A stretch of DNA of 64,000 bases from Gemmatimonadota bacterium (GTDB taxonomy: Bacteria > Latescibacterota > UBA2968). Under the pieces are notes generated by a model. That model did not search any database, had not been told where the DNA came from, and worked only from the letters and a program-made list of their open reading frames with translations. Numbering within the stretch: the stretch's first letter is position 1; every line of letters begins with the position of its first letter. Location of the stretch: the NCBI GenBank assembly GCA_009838845.1, contig VXRD01000104.1:62001-126000 (forward strand). The letters are read 5' to 3'. A program made the translations under genes and the position numbers. Positions 24,499 through 34,668 of the stretch are shown in pieces.

Positions 24499-27400
24499 TC
24501 AATCTGCGGCGGTGTGGCGATATGGGGTTGTCGATTCAATTTTGGGCGCGCCAAACCATCGCCAGATAAGGCTGATTAGAACAGGTACAACGATCAGTGT
24601 GAGGGCAGTGGCAAATGCGAGACCAAAGATGACAGCTACGCCCATTGGCCCCCACCATTGACTGCTGCGTCCCCCAATTTCCCATGAAAAGGAAAGAAAG
24701 TCAAAACTGATACCCGTGGCAAGGGGCAACAGACCCAGAATGGTGGTTATGGCTGTGAGAATGACGGGGCGAAATCTCACGACGCCTGCGCGTATGATTG
24801 CCTCGCGCGCTGAAAGGCCGCGCTGGCGCAATTGCAGGGTATAGCCAATTAGAACAATGGCGTTGTTGACCACCACGCCTGCGAGGCTGATCACGCCGAT
24901 GCCCGTCATGAGAATACCAAAGGGGGTGCCGGTGACAATCAGGCCGATCAGTACGCCAATCATAGACAAAATGACGGATGTGAGAATGGTAAAGGGCAGG
25001 GCCAGAGAATTGAATTGCGTAATAAGAATGAGCGCGATGCCCGCCAATGCTACGAGCAGAGCTTTAGAAAGAAAGGCGGTGGCTTTTTGTTGTTCTTCAT
25101 TTTCACCGGAATAGGCGATCTGATAGCCCGGTGGCAGGGGAAAATTGGATAGGGCTGCTTGTACATCGCGCATGGCTGCATCAGATGTGCGGTCTTGCAC
25201 TTTGCCTTCGATGGAGATAACGCGTTTGAGATCCTTGCGCCGAATGCTGCCAAATCCTCCGCCCGTTTCTATGCGTGCAACCGCGCTTATGGGCGTGATT
25301 TTGCCATCTTTTTCAATGGTGATGCGTTCGAGGTCGGCGAGGGTGTTGCGCTTGTCGGATTTGAATCTCACGCGAATATCGTATTCGTCTTCGCCCAGCC
25401 GATATTCGGATGCTTCTGAGCCGTAAACAGCCGAGCGCACCGTAGCGGCAATCAGGCGCGTATTGAGGCCCGCTATTGCAGCGGCTTCTCGATCTACGAC
25501 GATGCGGACTTCGGGACGCCCCCGGTCGTAGTCATCTTTGAGATCGACAACGCCGGGCACTTCGGCCACGATGCGTTTGATGCGTGCGGATAGTTGACCC
25601 AAAATTTCGAAATTTTCGCCGGATACCTCAACGCTGATGGGCGGGCCTACAGGTGGTCCGCCGCGTTCTTGAGACAGTTCGATTTCAGCGCCGGTCAGAT
25701 TTTTGAGTTTGTTGCGAATTTCCTCAATGGTCTTAAAAGAGGATTGCTGCCGAAGGCTTTCATCGACAAAATCAACGGAAATGCGACTGGCATTTGAAAC
25801 GCCTTCGCCAGACGCAAATTCATCGCCGCCCGAAACACCTACGTTGGCGACATAGGTTTCAACATCGGGAATATCGGAGAGAACGGATTCGATTTGGCGC
25901 GCCAGTTGATCCGATGTTTCGAGGTTTGTGCCAGATGGGGCACGCACGTCTATATAGGCTGTATTGGGTTCAATTTCGGGAAAAAATTCGATGCCCCGGC
26001 CTGTGAAATAGTACGCCACAATGACGAGGATGAGTGTGCTCGCTGCAAGAGAGAGGGTTATTCCCGGGTAATTGAGTGCCAGTTCGAGGCGACGCTGATA
26101 GGCGTTGAGGCTGCGCTGAAGGCGGGGTGATGTTTCTTCGACCGTTCCGCGCACTGTCATGAAAGATGCACAAAATGTGGGATTGAGGACGAGGCCCACA
26201 AAGAGGGACGAAGACAGGGTTATGATCAGGGTTATGGGCAAATATTTCATAAATTCGCCCATAATGCCGGGCCAGACAATCATGGGTGCAAAAGCACATA
26301 ATGTCGTCAGTGTTGAGGTGATCACAGGCCATGCAACTTCTCCCGTGCCTTCCAACGCTCCCTGGATGGGAGATTGGCCTTCTTGCCGATGGCGATAGAT
26401 GTTTTCGACAATGACGATGGCGTTATCGACGAGCATGCCGAGTGCGAGGATCAGGCTAAACAAAACGATCATATTGAGCGTGATGCCCATAATGGAGATA
26501 ATGACAAAAGCAATGAGCATAGAGAGGGGAATGGCGATACCGACAAAAAAGGCATTGCGGAGGCCCAAAAAAAAGAGGAGTACCAGAATGACGAGGATGA
26601 GGCCGGATACGATATTGTTTTCGAGGTCTTTGACCATCATGCGAATGTCTTCGGACTGGTCGCCCAAAATGGTGATTTGTGTGCCTGCGGGAAGGGTGGG
26701 TTTCAATTCGTCGAGTGCGCTTTTAATCTGATCGGCAATGGCAATCAGATTTTCACCGCTGCGTTTGACAATTTCGAGACTCACACTGGGTTTGTGGTTG
26801 AGGCGGGCGTAATTTGTGCGGTCCTTAAAGCCATATACGACATCGGCAACATCGCGAATATAGATCGGGCGACCTTGCGAGGCTTTGATGAGGAGGTCGC
26901 CAATTTGAGGAACGGTTTCAAGTTCGCCGGGTACGCGTACGGCGTATTTGTATGCGCCCATATCCACACTGCCGCCGGGAAGGGTCAAATTTTCGCGTTG
27001 AATCGCTTCTATTACATCCTGGATGGCGAGTTTGTAGGCGATGAGGCGGTCGGGATCGACATCGACTTTGACTTCGTGTTCAAGACCACCCACCACGCGG
27101 ACTTCGAGAATGCCGGGAATGGTTTCGATATGATCGGCGAAGTCTTCGGCAATTTCTTTGAGCCGAATAAGTCCATAATCTCCTGACAATGCGACGATCA
27201 TCATGGGGATATTGGAAAAGTTGACTTCGAGGACCAAGGGGTCTTCTGCATCATCGGGTAATTCTGATTTGGCGAGATCGACCTTGTCTTTGACGCGCTG
27301 AAGGGCATTGTCAATGTCGGCATTGGGATTAAATTCGACTGTGATTGACGAAGCACCTTCGACCGAACTCGAGCGGATTACTTTGACGTTTTCAATGGAT

Positions 27401-27615
27401 TGAAGTTCTTTTTCCAGAGGTCGGGTGATGAGGTTTTCAACATCTTGGGGCGAGGCGCCGATATACGGCGTGTTGACGATGATAAGGGGTATGGTAATAT
27501 CTGGCGCAGCTTCGCGGGGAAGCGACAGATAAGCCGAGATGCCCGATATGATCAGGATGCCGACAAAGACGTAAACGGTGATGCGATGTTTGAGCGCGTA
27601 CGCGGTGATGGTCAT
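24499..27615 (-). CDS. RND efflux pump inner-membrane permease (AcrB/HAE1-like)
   Basis: 1038 residues with the twelve-helix RND topology and two large periplasmic loops: Y-I-G-A-S-P-Q-D-V-E (porter domain), the Asp-containing TM4 motif (L-A-L-G-M-L-V-D-N-A-I-V-I-V-E-N) and G-V-V-V-N-N-A-I-V-L-I in TM10. It acts with the adaptor and TolC-like channel encoded just upstream; all three genes overlap by 4 nt. It exports hydrophobic or amphiphilic compounds driven by proton flow. No local regulator gene is seen. Confidence 0.95.
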   Translation of the reverse strand: MTITAYALKHRITVYVFVGILIISGISAYLSLPREAAPDITIPLIIVNTPYIGASPQDVENLITRPLEKELQSIENVKVIRSSSVEGASSITVEFNPNADIDNALQRVKDKVDLAKSELPDDAEDPLVLEVNFSNIPMMIVALSGDYGLIRLKEIAEDFADHIETIPGILEVRVVGGLEHEVKVDVDPDRLIAYKLAIQDVIEAIQRENLTLPGGSVDMGAYKYAVRVPGELETVPQIGDLLIKASQGRPIYIRDVADVVYGFKDRTNYARLNHKPSVSLEIVKRSGENLIAIADQIKSALDELKPTLPAGTQITILGDQSEDIRMMVKDLENNIVSGLILVILVLLFFLGLRNAFFVGIAIPLSMLIAFVIISIMGITLNMIVLFSLILALGMLVDNAIVIVENIYRHRQEGQSPIQGALEGTGEVAWPVITSTLTTLCAFAPMIVWPGIMGEFMKYLPITLIITLSSSLFVGLVLNPTFCASFMTVRGTVEETSPRLQRSLNAYQRRLELALNYPGITLSLAASTLILVIVAYYFTGRGIEFFPEIEPNTAYIDVRAPSGTNLETSDQLARQIESVLSDIPDVETYVANVGVSGGDEFASGEGVSNASRISVDFVDESLRQQSSFKTIEEIRNKLKNLTGAEIELSQERGGPPVGPPISVEVSGENFEILGQLSARIKRIVAEVPGVVDLKDDYDRGRPEVRIVVDREAAAIAGLNTRLIAATVRSAVYGSEASEYRLGEDEYDIRVRFKSDKRNTLADLERITIEKDGKITPISAVARIETGGGFGSIRRKDLKRVISIEGKVQDRTSDAAMRDVQAALSNFPLPPGYQIAYSGENEEQQKATAFLSKALLVALAGIALILITQFNSLALPFTILTSVILSMIGVLIGLIVTGTPFGILMTGIGVISLAGVVVNNAIVLIGYTLQLRQRGLSAREAIIRAGVVRFRPVILTAITTILGLLPLATGISFDFLSFSWEIGGRSSQWWGPMGVAVIFGLAFATALTLIVVPVLISLIWRWFGAPKIESTTPYRHTAAD

Positions 27616-28661
27616 GGGAGGGGTTCCGCATATTTTATTGCCACGCGGTCACCATCAATGAGGTCTCGCCCGCCTTTGACGATGATCTGATCGCCAAAGG
27701 CAAGCCCCTTTTGGACGACGACGCGCTCGGCTTCTGATGGCCCCAGGCTGAGCGGACGCAAAAGTGCCTTGTTGTTTTTCACGACAAAGGCCACGGGCCC
27801 GGTTTCGCGTTCGATAATGGCTTCGCGGGGAATGACAACGACATGTCGGTGAATGCGGCGCATGGCTTTCAGCGTGCCGATCATGCCGGGACGGATATGC
27901 CCTGTTGGATTGGGCAGGTGGATTTCAATGGGGAAAACCCTCTGGTCTGTATCTGCTGCCGGGCCAACATGGGCGATTGTGCCCTCATAAGTCTGGTTCG
28001 GTAGAGCGTCGAGGGCGAGGGTGACGAGACTGCCTTCGGCAAAGTCGATGATTTCGCTCTCGGATACCCAGGCCGCAACGCGCAGGCTATCCGTTTGTAC
28101 GAGGCGATATGTTGCGTCATCTCGCGCGATATGTTGCCCCTGTGAGATGTATCGCTTTGCGATATGGCCCGAAAAAGGCGCTTGTATCCGCCCATAAGAG
28201 AGTCGATGCTTTAAGGTCTGCGCCGTTGATCTGGCTTTTTGGAATTCGTATTCTGTGGCAAAATACGCCTGTTCGGAAATCGATCCTTCAGAGAAAAGTT
28301 GTTTGCTGCGCTCGTAATTGTAGGCTTGAAATTTGAGATTGGCCTCGGCTTCGATCAATGCGGCCTGCAGAAGTTCCATGTTGAGTTGCGCGAGAGCCTC
28401 TCCGCGGTTGACGTAATCGCCTACATCTTTGTACGTGCCGATGACCTCACCTGATTCGAGCGCATTAATGGTCACATCGCGCCAGGCTTTTACTGTGGCA
28501 GACAGCCTGCTGTACTGGATGAGCGAATCGGGTTTGAGCACAAATGTAGATACATTGGTGGTGCGCTCTAATGGCATTTCTTTTTGTGCCGAAGATTCGT
28601 CGCCGCAGCCCAGATTGATCGCGATCAAAAGACAGGGTATCAAAAACCTGTACAAATTCAT
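27612..28661 (-). CDS. RND efflux periplasmic adaptor (membrane-fusion lipoprotein)
   Basis: 349 residues. Signal with lipobox I-A-I-N-L-G-C anchors it to the inner membrane. Barrel-sandwich halves (E-S-G-E-V-I-G-T-Y-K-D-V-G-D-Y-V and R-I-Q-A-P-F-S-G-H-I-A) flank a helical hairpin with L-L-Q-A-A-L-I-E-A-E-A, followed by beta-barrel and membrane-proximal domains (P-A-A-D-T-D-Q-R-V-F). It links the RND permease to TolC. Middle gene of a 4-nt-overlap operon. Confidence 0.93.
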   Translation of the reverse strand: MNLYRFLIPCLLIAINLGCGDESSAQKEMPLERTTNVSTFVLKPDSLIQYSRLSATVKAWRDVTINALESGEVIGTYKDVGDYVNRGEALAQLNMELLQAALIEAEANLKFQAYNYERSKQLFSEGSISEQAYFATEYEFQKARSTAQTLKHRLSYGRIQAPFSGHIAKRYISQGQHIARDDATYRLVQTDSLRVAAWVSESEIIDFAEGSLVTLALDALPNQTYEGTIAHVGPAADTDQRVFPIEIHLPNPTGHIRPGMIGTLKAMRRIHRHVVVIPREAIIERETGPVAFVVKNNKALLRPLSLGPSEAERVVVQKGLAFGDQIIVKGGRDLIDGDRVAIKYAEPLP

Positions 28662-30013
28662 GGTTTATTCTCCTCACCCAAAATGCCCGCACTGAGTTCT
28701 AAATGCACGAGGGCGACCGCAAGGTCTCGTTTTGCGCGCGCGAGTTCGGCTTCGGCGCGTTGTAAAGTGAGTTGTCCATCTATGACTTCGATTTGGGTGC
28801 CAACGCCATTTTCATAACGCGATTCCGCGATTTCCAGGCCCCGACGAGCGAGATCCGCAGCCTGTATTTGCGCGCTTTTTCTGGCGCGAATTTCGAGAAA
28901 AGTGCGCCACGCCTGCAGGATGTTGAAACGTATGTCGCGCTCGGTTTGTTTTTGCATCAGTTCGGCTTGCCGCGTGTCTGTGCGGGCCTGTGCAACCTGT
29001 GCATTTGTGCGAAAGCCATCGAAAATGGGAATGTTGATGGCGATGCCCGAAAACCAGCTCTGATGAAAATCGTCTTTTACAAAATCAAATTCGTTTTTTT
29101 GAGCCTGCCACTGTCCATTGACAATTAAATCTATGGTTGGGCGAGATTCTGATTGGGCAATGGTCTCTGCATGCTGTAGCATTTCGACCTCGAGGGAGTA
29201 CTGACGTACAATGGGATGCATTTGCATTGAGAGGTCAATCAGGTCTGTCTCGGTGATAGTCGATAAAAGGTGGGATTTTTCGCGGAAAGTCCCACGAGGT
29301 ATAATGGGTTCGTTGGGGGCAATGCCGATCTGGTTTTTGAACGCGAGGTCTGCCAATACACGCGCATTTTCCGTGCGTATGGAGTCTGTTAGCAATTCGG
29401 CGACCTGTACCTGTGCACGCAGCAAGTCATAGTCTGATACGCGCCCTGCCTCGCGCAGTTTTTCGACGCGCTTGAAATTTGCACGCGCACGCGCCACAGA
29501 AGATTTGCTGACGCGCGCGAGTTCTCCAGCCAATAGCAGGTCGTAAAAAGCCGTTTCGACCCGGGTGTGTAATTGCTGCTTTGCAGCGCGCATCTTTTCC
29601 ATTGAAAATTGTCGAAACAGACGCGCGGCGCGCATGGCAGAAAAAGATTTGCCCCCGCCCCAAACTGATTGTCGGATGCCAACTGTGCCGATGAGGTTGT
29701 TGTGCGCGCCTACGGTGAATTGTTGCTGGCCTGCCGGCGTTTCAAAGAAAAAGGTGGGCAGCAACCAGTTGCGCGTGTACTGCATGGTGATATCGAGTTG
29801 GGGGAGAACATCGGCTACTGCATGGCGAACCCGTTGACGTGATTTTTCCAGATCTTCGCGCGCTATTAGCAGGTCTTCATTGTGCGATAGCGCGTGCTGC
29901 AAACTCTCTTCGAGTGTAATAGACCGGGAATAGGCTCTGGGGAGCGCGAAAAAAAAGCACAGAGGGCCGATGATACACAGCCATCGGCAAAGAGATATAT
30001 AGTCCATCGACAT
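28658..30013 (-). CDS. TolC family outer-membrane efflux channel
   Basis: 451 residues. Signal peptide ending near A-R-A/Y-S-R, then two OEP repeats of long alternating helices: S-L-Q-H-A-L-S-H-N-E-D-L, A-R-A-N-F-K-R-V-E-K-L-R-E-A-G-R-V and, in the second half, the matching S-R-Y-E-N-G-V-G-T-Q-I-E-V-I-D. It forms the outer-membrane tunnel of the tripartite pump. First gene of the operon, overlapping the adaptor gene by 4 nt (ATGA type). Confidence 0.92.
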   Translation of the reverse strand: MSMDYISLCRWLCIIGPLCFFFALPRAYSRSITLEESLQHALSHNEDLLIAREDLEKSRQRVRHAVADVLPQLDITMQYTRNWLLPTFFFETPAGQQQFTVGAHNNLIGTVGIRQSVWGGGKSFSAMRAARLFRQFSMEKMRAAKQQLHTRVETAFYDLLLAGELARVSKSSVARARANFKRVEKLREAGRVSDYDLLRAQVQVAELLTDSIRTENARVLADLAFKNQIGIAPNEPIIPRGTFREKSHLLSTITETDLIDLSMQMHPIVRQYSLEVEMLQHAETIAQSESRPTIDLIVNGQWQAQKNEFDFVKDDFHQSWFSGIAINIPIFDGFRTNAQVAQARTDTRQAELMQKQTERDIRFNILQAWRTFLEIRARKSAQIQAADLARRGLEIAESRYENGVGTQIEVIDGQLTLQRAEAELARAKRDLAVALVHLELSAGILGEENKP

Positions 30014-30091
30014 TTGGAGGGCGTTAAATTTAGGTCGAGATGTTATTTATCTGAAAATCTACAGGGTTTTGCCATGTGATGTCAAGGCGTT

Positions 30092-30964
30092 TCACAAACT
30101 GATACGGCAGACGCTGTCCAATAGTGCCAATGACTGGACAGTTTCTGCGACATCGTGAACCCTTACAATGTGAACGCCTGCGACTGCGCCCAATGCAATT
30201 GCAGAAACGCTGCCCGGCAGGCGCTCCTGAGGGTGGCTTTGAGGTGCGGTAAATTGCTTGCGAGATGCCCCCATGAGAAGGGGGTATCCCAGCGTGTGAA
30301 ATTCGGATAGTCGCGCGAGTATCTCGATATTATGCGCGTATTTTTTGCCGAAACCGAGCCCGGGATCAATCACAATCTGAGATTGGGAAATGCCCATCGC
30401 TTCTGCGCTGTTGATTTGTGCGCTTAAAAAGTCGAGAATATCGGACACAACATCGTCGTACGCGGGGTTCTGCTGCATGGTTGAGGGCGTTCCTTGCATG
30501 TGCATAAGGACAACAGCAACTCCCGTTTCTGCGATCAGGGGCACCATGCCGGGGTCAAAACGCAGGGCACTGATGTCGTTGACAATGGTTGCGCCGTTGT
30601 CTATGGCCTGTCGAGCGACCTCGGCTTTGGTCGTGTCTATGGAGATGGGCACGTTGAGTTGTGGGGCAATGGCCTCAATAATGGGAATGGTGCGATTCAG
30701 TTCTTCTTTTAGCGATACGACAGGTGCCCCTTTGCCATAAGGCCCGGCTGGGCGGGATGATTCACCCCCTATATCGATCATGTCGGCGCCGGCTTCAACC
30801 AGTGCCAATGCCCGCTCAACTGCTTTGCGCGGTTCAAAATAAAGGCCGCCGTCTGAGAAAGAGTCTGGCGTGACATTGAGAACGCCCATCACGAGTGTTC
30901 GATGACCCAATTGAAGGGGCGTGCCGCAGCATGAAAGCTGGTAAACAGGGCGCGGGTGTTTCAT
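30092..30964 (-). CDS. folP: Dihydropteroate synthase
   Basis: 290 residues from ATG 30964. Signatures M-G-V-L-N-V-T-P-D-S-F-S-D-G-G, D-I-G-G-E-S-S-R-P, S-I-D-T-T-K, N-D-I-S-A-L-R-F and D-P-G-L-G-F-G-K identify the TIM-barrel enzyme that joins pterin pyrophosphate to p-aminobenzoate in folate synthesis. The frame extends 13 codons upstream through the ftsH terminator hairpin, so that start is rejected. It follows ftsH on the same strand with a terminator between them. Confidence 0.95.
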   Translation of the reverse strand: MKHPRPVYQLSCCGTPLQLGHRTLVMGVLNVTPDSFSDGGLYFEPRKAVERALALVEAGADMIDIGGESSRPAGPYGKGAPVVSLKEELNRTIPIIEAIAPQLNVPISIDTTKAEVARQAIDNGATIVNDISALRFDPGMVPLIAETGVAVVLMHMQGTPSTMQQNPAYDDVVSDILDFLSAQINSAEAMGISQSQIVIDPGLGFGKKYAHNIEILARLSEFHTLGYPLLMGASRKQFTAPQSHPQERLPGSVSAIALGAVAGVHIVRVHDVAETVQSLALLDSVCRISL

Positions 30965-30979
30965 GGGTGAGGTGTACAA

Positions 30980-31013
30980 AAAAAAAGAGATGGCAACCGC
31001 CATCTCTTTTTTT
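30980..31013 (-). terminator. Terminator between ftsH and folP
   Basis: GATGGC/GCCATC around a 4-nt AACC-type loop, extended by AGA/TCT, with A-tracts on one side and T-tracts on the other. It overlaps the last bases of ftsH. folP starts 16 nt further on, so some read-through is likely. Confidence 0.75.
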
Positions 31014-33138
31014 AGTCATCCGATGGCTGTTTTTCTGGTTCAGAGGTGTGTTGTTCCGATGTTTGGTCTTCCCGATCTTCTTTCGATTCTTCTGGCTGTT
31101 TTGCGGGCTCGACTGGTTTTTCGAGTGTTTTGCCTTCTAATAACTGGTTGAGCTGTACATCGTCAAGAGTTTCAAATTCCAGCAGTGCTTTGGCGAGGAT
31201 GTGGACTTTGTCGATGTTATCACTGAGCAATTGTTCGGCGCGGGATTCGGCTTTGAGTACGAAGTTTTTGATTTCCTCGTCGATCATTTCGGCCACTCTG
31301 TCGCTGTGGTCTCGACGTTGCGCCATTTCGCGGCCAAGGAATATTTCGTCGTTTTGTTGCCCGTAAGCAATGGGTCCGAGTTTTGGACTCATGCCCCAAT
31401 CGCAAACCATCTGCCGGGCGAGATTGGTGGCCATGCGGTAGTCTTGCTGCCCGCCTGTTGTGATTTCGCCAAAAACGAGTTTTTCGGCAATTCTTCCCCC
31501 CAATGCGTAAGCGAGAACCGCTTCACAATAACTCTGGGGATAGGTGTGACGCTCGTCGATGGGCAGGGTGTGTGTGACACCGAGAGCACGCCCACGAGGA
31601 ATGATGGTCACTTTGTGGAGGGGATCGCTTTCCGGAATGAGTTTGGCAACCAGCGCGTGACCGATTTCGTGATAGGACGTGAGGCGTTTTTCTTTGTCGG
31701 AGATGACAAGGCTGCGTCGCTCTGCACCCATCATGACTTTGTCTTTGGCATCTTCAAAGTCGTTCATGGTTACGCGATCTCGATTATTTCTGGAAGCCAG
31801 AAGTGCGGCTTCGTTGACCAGATTGGCGAGGTCTGCGCCTGCCAGTCCGGGCGTTCCGCGCGCCAGCACCTGTAAGTTGACATCGTCGGAGAGGGGTGTG
31901 TTGCGGGTGTGGACTTTCAAAATGCCTTCGCGCCCCCTGACATCGGGACGATCTACCACGACCTGGCGGTCGAAGCGCCCGGGGCGCAACAGGGCGGGAT
32001 CGAGCACGTCGGGACGGTTGGTAGCTGCGATGAGGATGAGGCCCTCTTTGGATTCAAAACCATCCATTTCAACGAGGAGTTGATTGAGGGTTTGCTCACG
32101 TTCGTCGTGACCGCCTCCAATACCTGCGCCTCGGTGCCGCCCCACAGCATCTATTTCGTCGATAAAGATGATGCATGGGGCGTGATTTTTCCCCTGTTCA
32201 AAGAGATCGCGCACGCGCGAGGCACCCACGCCGACGAACATTTCGACAAAATCTGAGCCGCTCATTAAAAAGAATGGGACATCCGCTTCGCCTGCGACAG
32301 CGCGTGCCATGTGCGTTTTGCCCGTGCCGGGGGGACCAACCAGGAGTACGCCTTTGGGGATGCGTCCACCCAGACGTTGAAATTTGCGCGGATCCTTAAG
32401 GAATTCGATGATTTCCTGCAGTTCTTGCTTGGCTTCTTCGGCACCTGCAACGTCTTTGAATGTGATTTTGGCTTTGTCTTCAGAGATGAGCTTTGCCTTG
32501 CTTTTTCCAAAGCTGAACGCGCCTTTGGGACCGCCTTGCATCTGGCGCAAAATGAAAAGCCAAAGCCCTATGAACAGTATCCAGGGCAAAAAATTAAAAA
32601 ATATGTTGAGCCAGTTGGAGGGCTTTTGAAAGCGAAAGTCAACGCCGTATTTGAGCCATTCTTCGCGGGTCTGGGCATCTACGACGCCAAGGTCAACGAC
32701 AAAATCGCGAAAGGTGTGTTGTTGTCTTCGCCCCGGTGGGGTAAGTTCTTCTGCGACGAGGTGGCCGTGAAATTCGTTATCAATAATGATCGCGCTCTGG
32801 ATTTTTCCCTCTTCGAGGAGCATTTTGTACTCTTTGTAGCTGAGCACGACATCGCTGGAAGGGTCGCTGCCAAAAAATTTGGAAGCAAAGATGGCAACCA
32901 GGACAAAAAATATCCAGAAAGCCAGTGGTTTTGAGATGTGCCGCCAGGGCCGCTTGCCATTCTCCGAAGCCCCATTGCGATCAGCGTTATCCCGATTGAG
33001 CACTGACAAGTTGGGGCGCCGCTCTTTTTTTTCTTCAGGCGCCTCATCTTCAGGCTGTGTGGGAGCGCGATCAGGCGTCTCGTCGGATGACTGTGTTTCT
33101 TCATCCGGTTTCGAGTCCCTGTCTTTGGGGTCGGTCAT
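31012..33138 (-). CDS. ftsH: ATP-dependent zinc metalloprotease FtsH
   Basis: 708 residues from ATG 33138, which has AGAGG 7 nt upstream and overlaps the tilS stop as ATGA. Layout: an acidic, Pro/Glu-rich cytoplasmic tail of about 60 residues (longer than usual), two transmembrane helices flanking a periplasmic domain, AAA domain with [20 protein letters not shown] and the SRH, then the protease site H-E-I-G-H (usually H-E-A-G-H). The C-terminal ~45 residues are Glu/Lys-rich. It degrades membrane and short-lived proteins. Its place after tilS is the common gene order. Confidence 0.97.
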   Translation of the reverse strand: MTDPKDRDSKPDEETQSSDETPDRAPTQPEDEAPEEKKERRPNLSVLNRDNADRNGASENGKRPWRHISKPLAFWIFFVLVAIFASKFFGSDPSSDVVLSYKEYKMLLEEGKIQSAIIIDNEFHGHLVAEELTPPGRRQQHTFRDFVVDLGVVDAQTREEWLKYGVDFRFQKPSNWLNIFFNFLPWILFIGLWLFILRQMQGGPKGAFSFGKSKAKLISEDKAKITFKDVAGAEEAKQELQEIIEFLKDPRKFQRLGGRIPKGVLLVGPPGTGKTHMARAVAGEADVPFFLMSGSDFVEMFVGVGASRVRDLFEQGKNHAPCIIFIDEIDAVGRHRGAGIGGGHDEREQTLNQLLVEMDGFESKEGLILIAATNRPDVLDPALLRPGRFDRQVVVDRPDVRGREGILKVHTRNTPLSDDVNLQVLARGTPGLAGADLANLVNEAALLASRNNRDRVTMNDFEDAKDKVMMGAERRSLVISDKEKRLTSYHEIGHALVAKLIPESDPLHKVTIIPRGRALGVTHTLPIDERHTYPQSYCEAVLAYALGGRIAEKLVFGEITTGGQQDYRMATNLARQMVCDWGMSPKLGPIAYGQQNDEIFLGREMAQRRDHSDRVAEMIDEEIKNFVLKAESRAEQLLSDNIDKVHILAKALLEFETLDDVQLNQLLEGKTLEKPVEPAKQPEESKEDREDQTSEQHTSEPEKQPSDD

Positions 33139-34562
33139 AAATGCCTCTTTTCGCATTGTGTGATCATGCTACTATAGGTTGCTTTGAGCACGCGCCGGGT
33201 ATCTGGTGTGATAGGTGCGATCTGTGAACGCCGAAGTCCAACGACCCACAGAATGGTCGCACCGCTCACCAGCAGTGGTATTTCACCGCGCAGTGGGCGG
33301 GGTATTTTGCTGTCGCCGAATAATCTGCTGACTTTTTTTTTCCCCTGCATGCCAAAAGGGTGAAACCAGTCGCCCGGCCTGGGTGAACGGAGATACAACG
33401 CCCGGTTGGGAAGTTGATCCAGGTCAAAAAAGACGGTGTGTTTCGCTGTCTTTGAACTGCTGTAGCAGTTGTACACCTGCTCCTGGTTGACCCGGTTTAA
33501 TATTTTTATTGAGAATTTGCCGTTGATATCGAGCGGCACATCGGGTTCCACCAAAAAGCAGTAAGCTCGGGCGAGTTGGGTTATAATGAGTGTGTCATGC
33601 GTGCGATAAGCTGAGATTTCTGGTGTTATTTGAACGCTGTTTCCAGGAGTGGAAGAAATGTCGAGAATGCGTTCAACAACCTGGAAACGCGCGGCTTCGG
33701 CACTGGCCTGGAGAGCAAAGAGCACCTTTCGAATCAGGCGACGCCGAAGTGATATATGATAACCGAAAAATCGCTTAACATCAAGGATAAATTTTCGACT
33801 ATCGCTGTACAGGAGGGTTTCTGAAAGTGCCTGTTCCGCAATGTTTTCGAGGTGTGCATCGTCATTCTGTAGCAGGGTTGCCGAGCGTGAAAGGATGTCT
33901 TCAATTTGGGGATTATATGCCTTTTGCAGGTGGGGTATCAGGTCTGTGCGAATGCGATTGCGCAAAAATTTTGGATCGCTATTTGTTTCATCGCGCAGCA
34001 CCTGCAAATTGCGAGTGCGTACATAAGATTCAATTTCCGGTCTGGAAATTGAGAGCAAAGGGCGAATCCAACACGCTTCTGAAATTGGACGGATACCCCC
34101 CAATCCGGTGAGTCCTGAACCGCGAACAAGTCGGAACAGAACGGTTTCTGCCTGATCGCTTTTTGTATGGCCAAGCGCGATCCGATTTGCGCCGGTTTTT
34201 TGTTTTACGGCGTCGAGAAATGCCCGTCGTGCATCGCGCGCTGCTTCTTCGAGAGATTGCTTTTTATTTTTTGCCCGCTGCACAACATCTTCCTTTCCGA
34301 TATAGACGGGATAGTTGCGGGCGATCTGTTTGACAAACGCGGCATCGCTTTCGGCATTGGGGCGAAGTTGATGATTGAGATGCGCGATATAAAGTGTGAG
34401 GTCCCATTTTGCTTTGAGGCGGTGGAGCAGATCGAATAAGGTGACGGAGTCGGGACCACCAGACAGGGCTACGACCACCCCATCTCCTGGTGTGAGAAGG
34501 CATTCTTGTTGGATATAGGCTTCAACGCGATGTAGAATATCCAGGGACATGCCGAGTTCCAT
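33135..34562 (-). CDS. tilS: tRNA(Ile)-lysidine synthetase
   Basis: 475 residues. PP-loop [11 protein letters not shown] near residue 31, then [28 protein letters not shown] and R-N-R-I-R, followed by the C-terminal TilS domain ([18 protein letters not shown]). It makes lysidine at C34 of tRNA-Ile(CAU). The ATG four codons downstream (34550) is an equally good start. Its stop overlaps the ftsH start. Confidence 0.93.
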   Translation of the reverse strand: MELGMSLDILHRVEAYIQQECLLTPGDGVVVALSGGPDSVTLFDLLHRLKAKWDLTLYIAHLNHQLRPNAESDAAFVKQIARNYPVYIGKEDVVQRAKNKKQSLEEAARDARRAFLDAVKQKTGANRIALGHTKSDQAETVLFRLVRGSGLTGLGGIRPISEACWIRPLLSISRPEIESYVRTRNLQVLRDETNSDPKFLRNRIRTDLIPHLQKAYNPQIEDILSRSATLLQNDDAHLENIAEQALSETLLYSDSRKFILDVKRFFGYHISLRRRLIRKVLFALQASAEAARFQVVERILDISSTPGNSVQITPEISAYRTHDTLIITQLARAYCFLVEPDVPLDINGKFSIKILNRVNQEQVYNCYSSSKTAKHTVFFDLDQLPNRALYLRSPRPGDWFHPFGMQGKKKVSRLFGDSKIPRPLRGEIPLLVSGATILWVVGLRRSQIAPITPDTRRVLKATYSSMITQCEKRHL

Positions 34563-34624
34563 TTTGCAAGTGTTTAGACGCGCAAATAGCGTCTGAAGTT
34601 TCTCGTATCACTTATGGGAAATAT

Positions 34625-34656
34625 AAAAAAATCGGCTGTGAATTTACAGCCGATTT
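34625..34656 (-). terminator. Intrinsic terminator after the TlpA/outer-membrane protein operon
   Basis: AAATCGGCTGT (34628-34638) pairs perfectly with ACAGCCGATTT (34645-34655) over a 6-nt loop. On the minus strand the hairpin is followed by a T run. It lies 13 nt after the stop at 34669. Confidence 0.88.
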
Positions 34657-34668
34657 ATACGCTTGTGA

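Noticed and set aside
26374-27186. 270-codon open frame on plus, opposite the RND permease gene
   Set aside because: Rich in Asp, Asn and Gly in a mirror pattern of the real gene's codons; the RND frame on the other strand is unambiguous.
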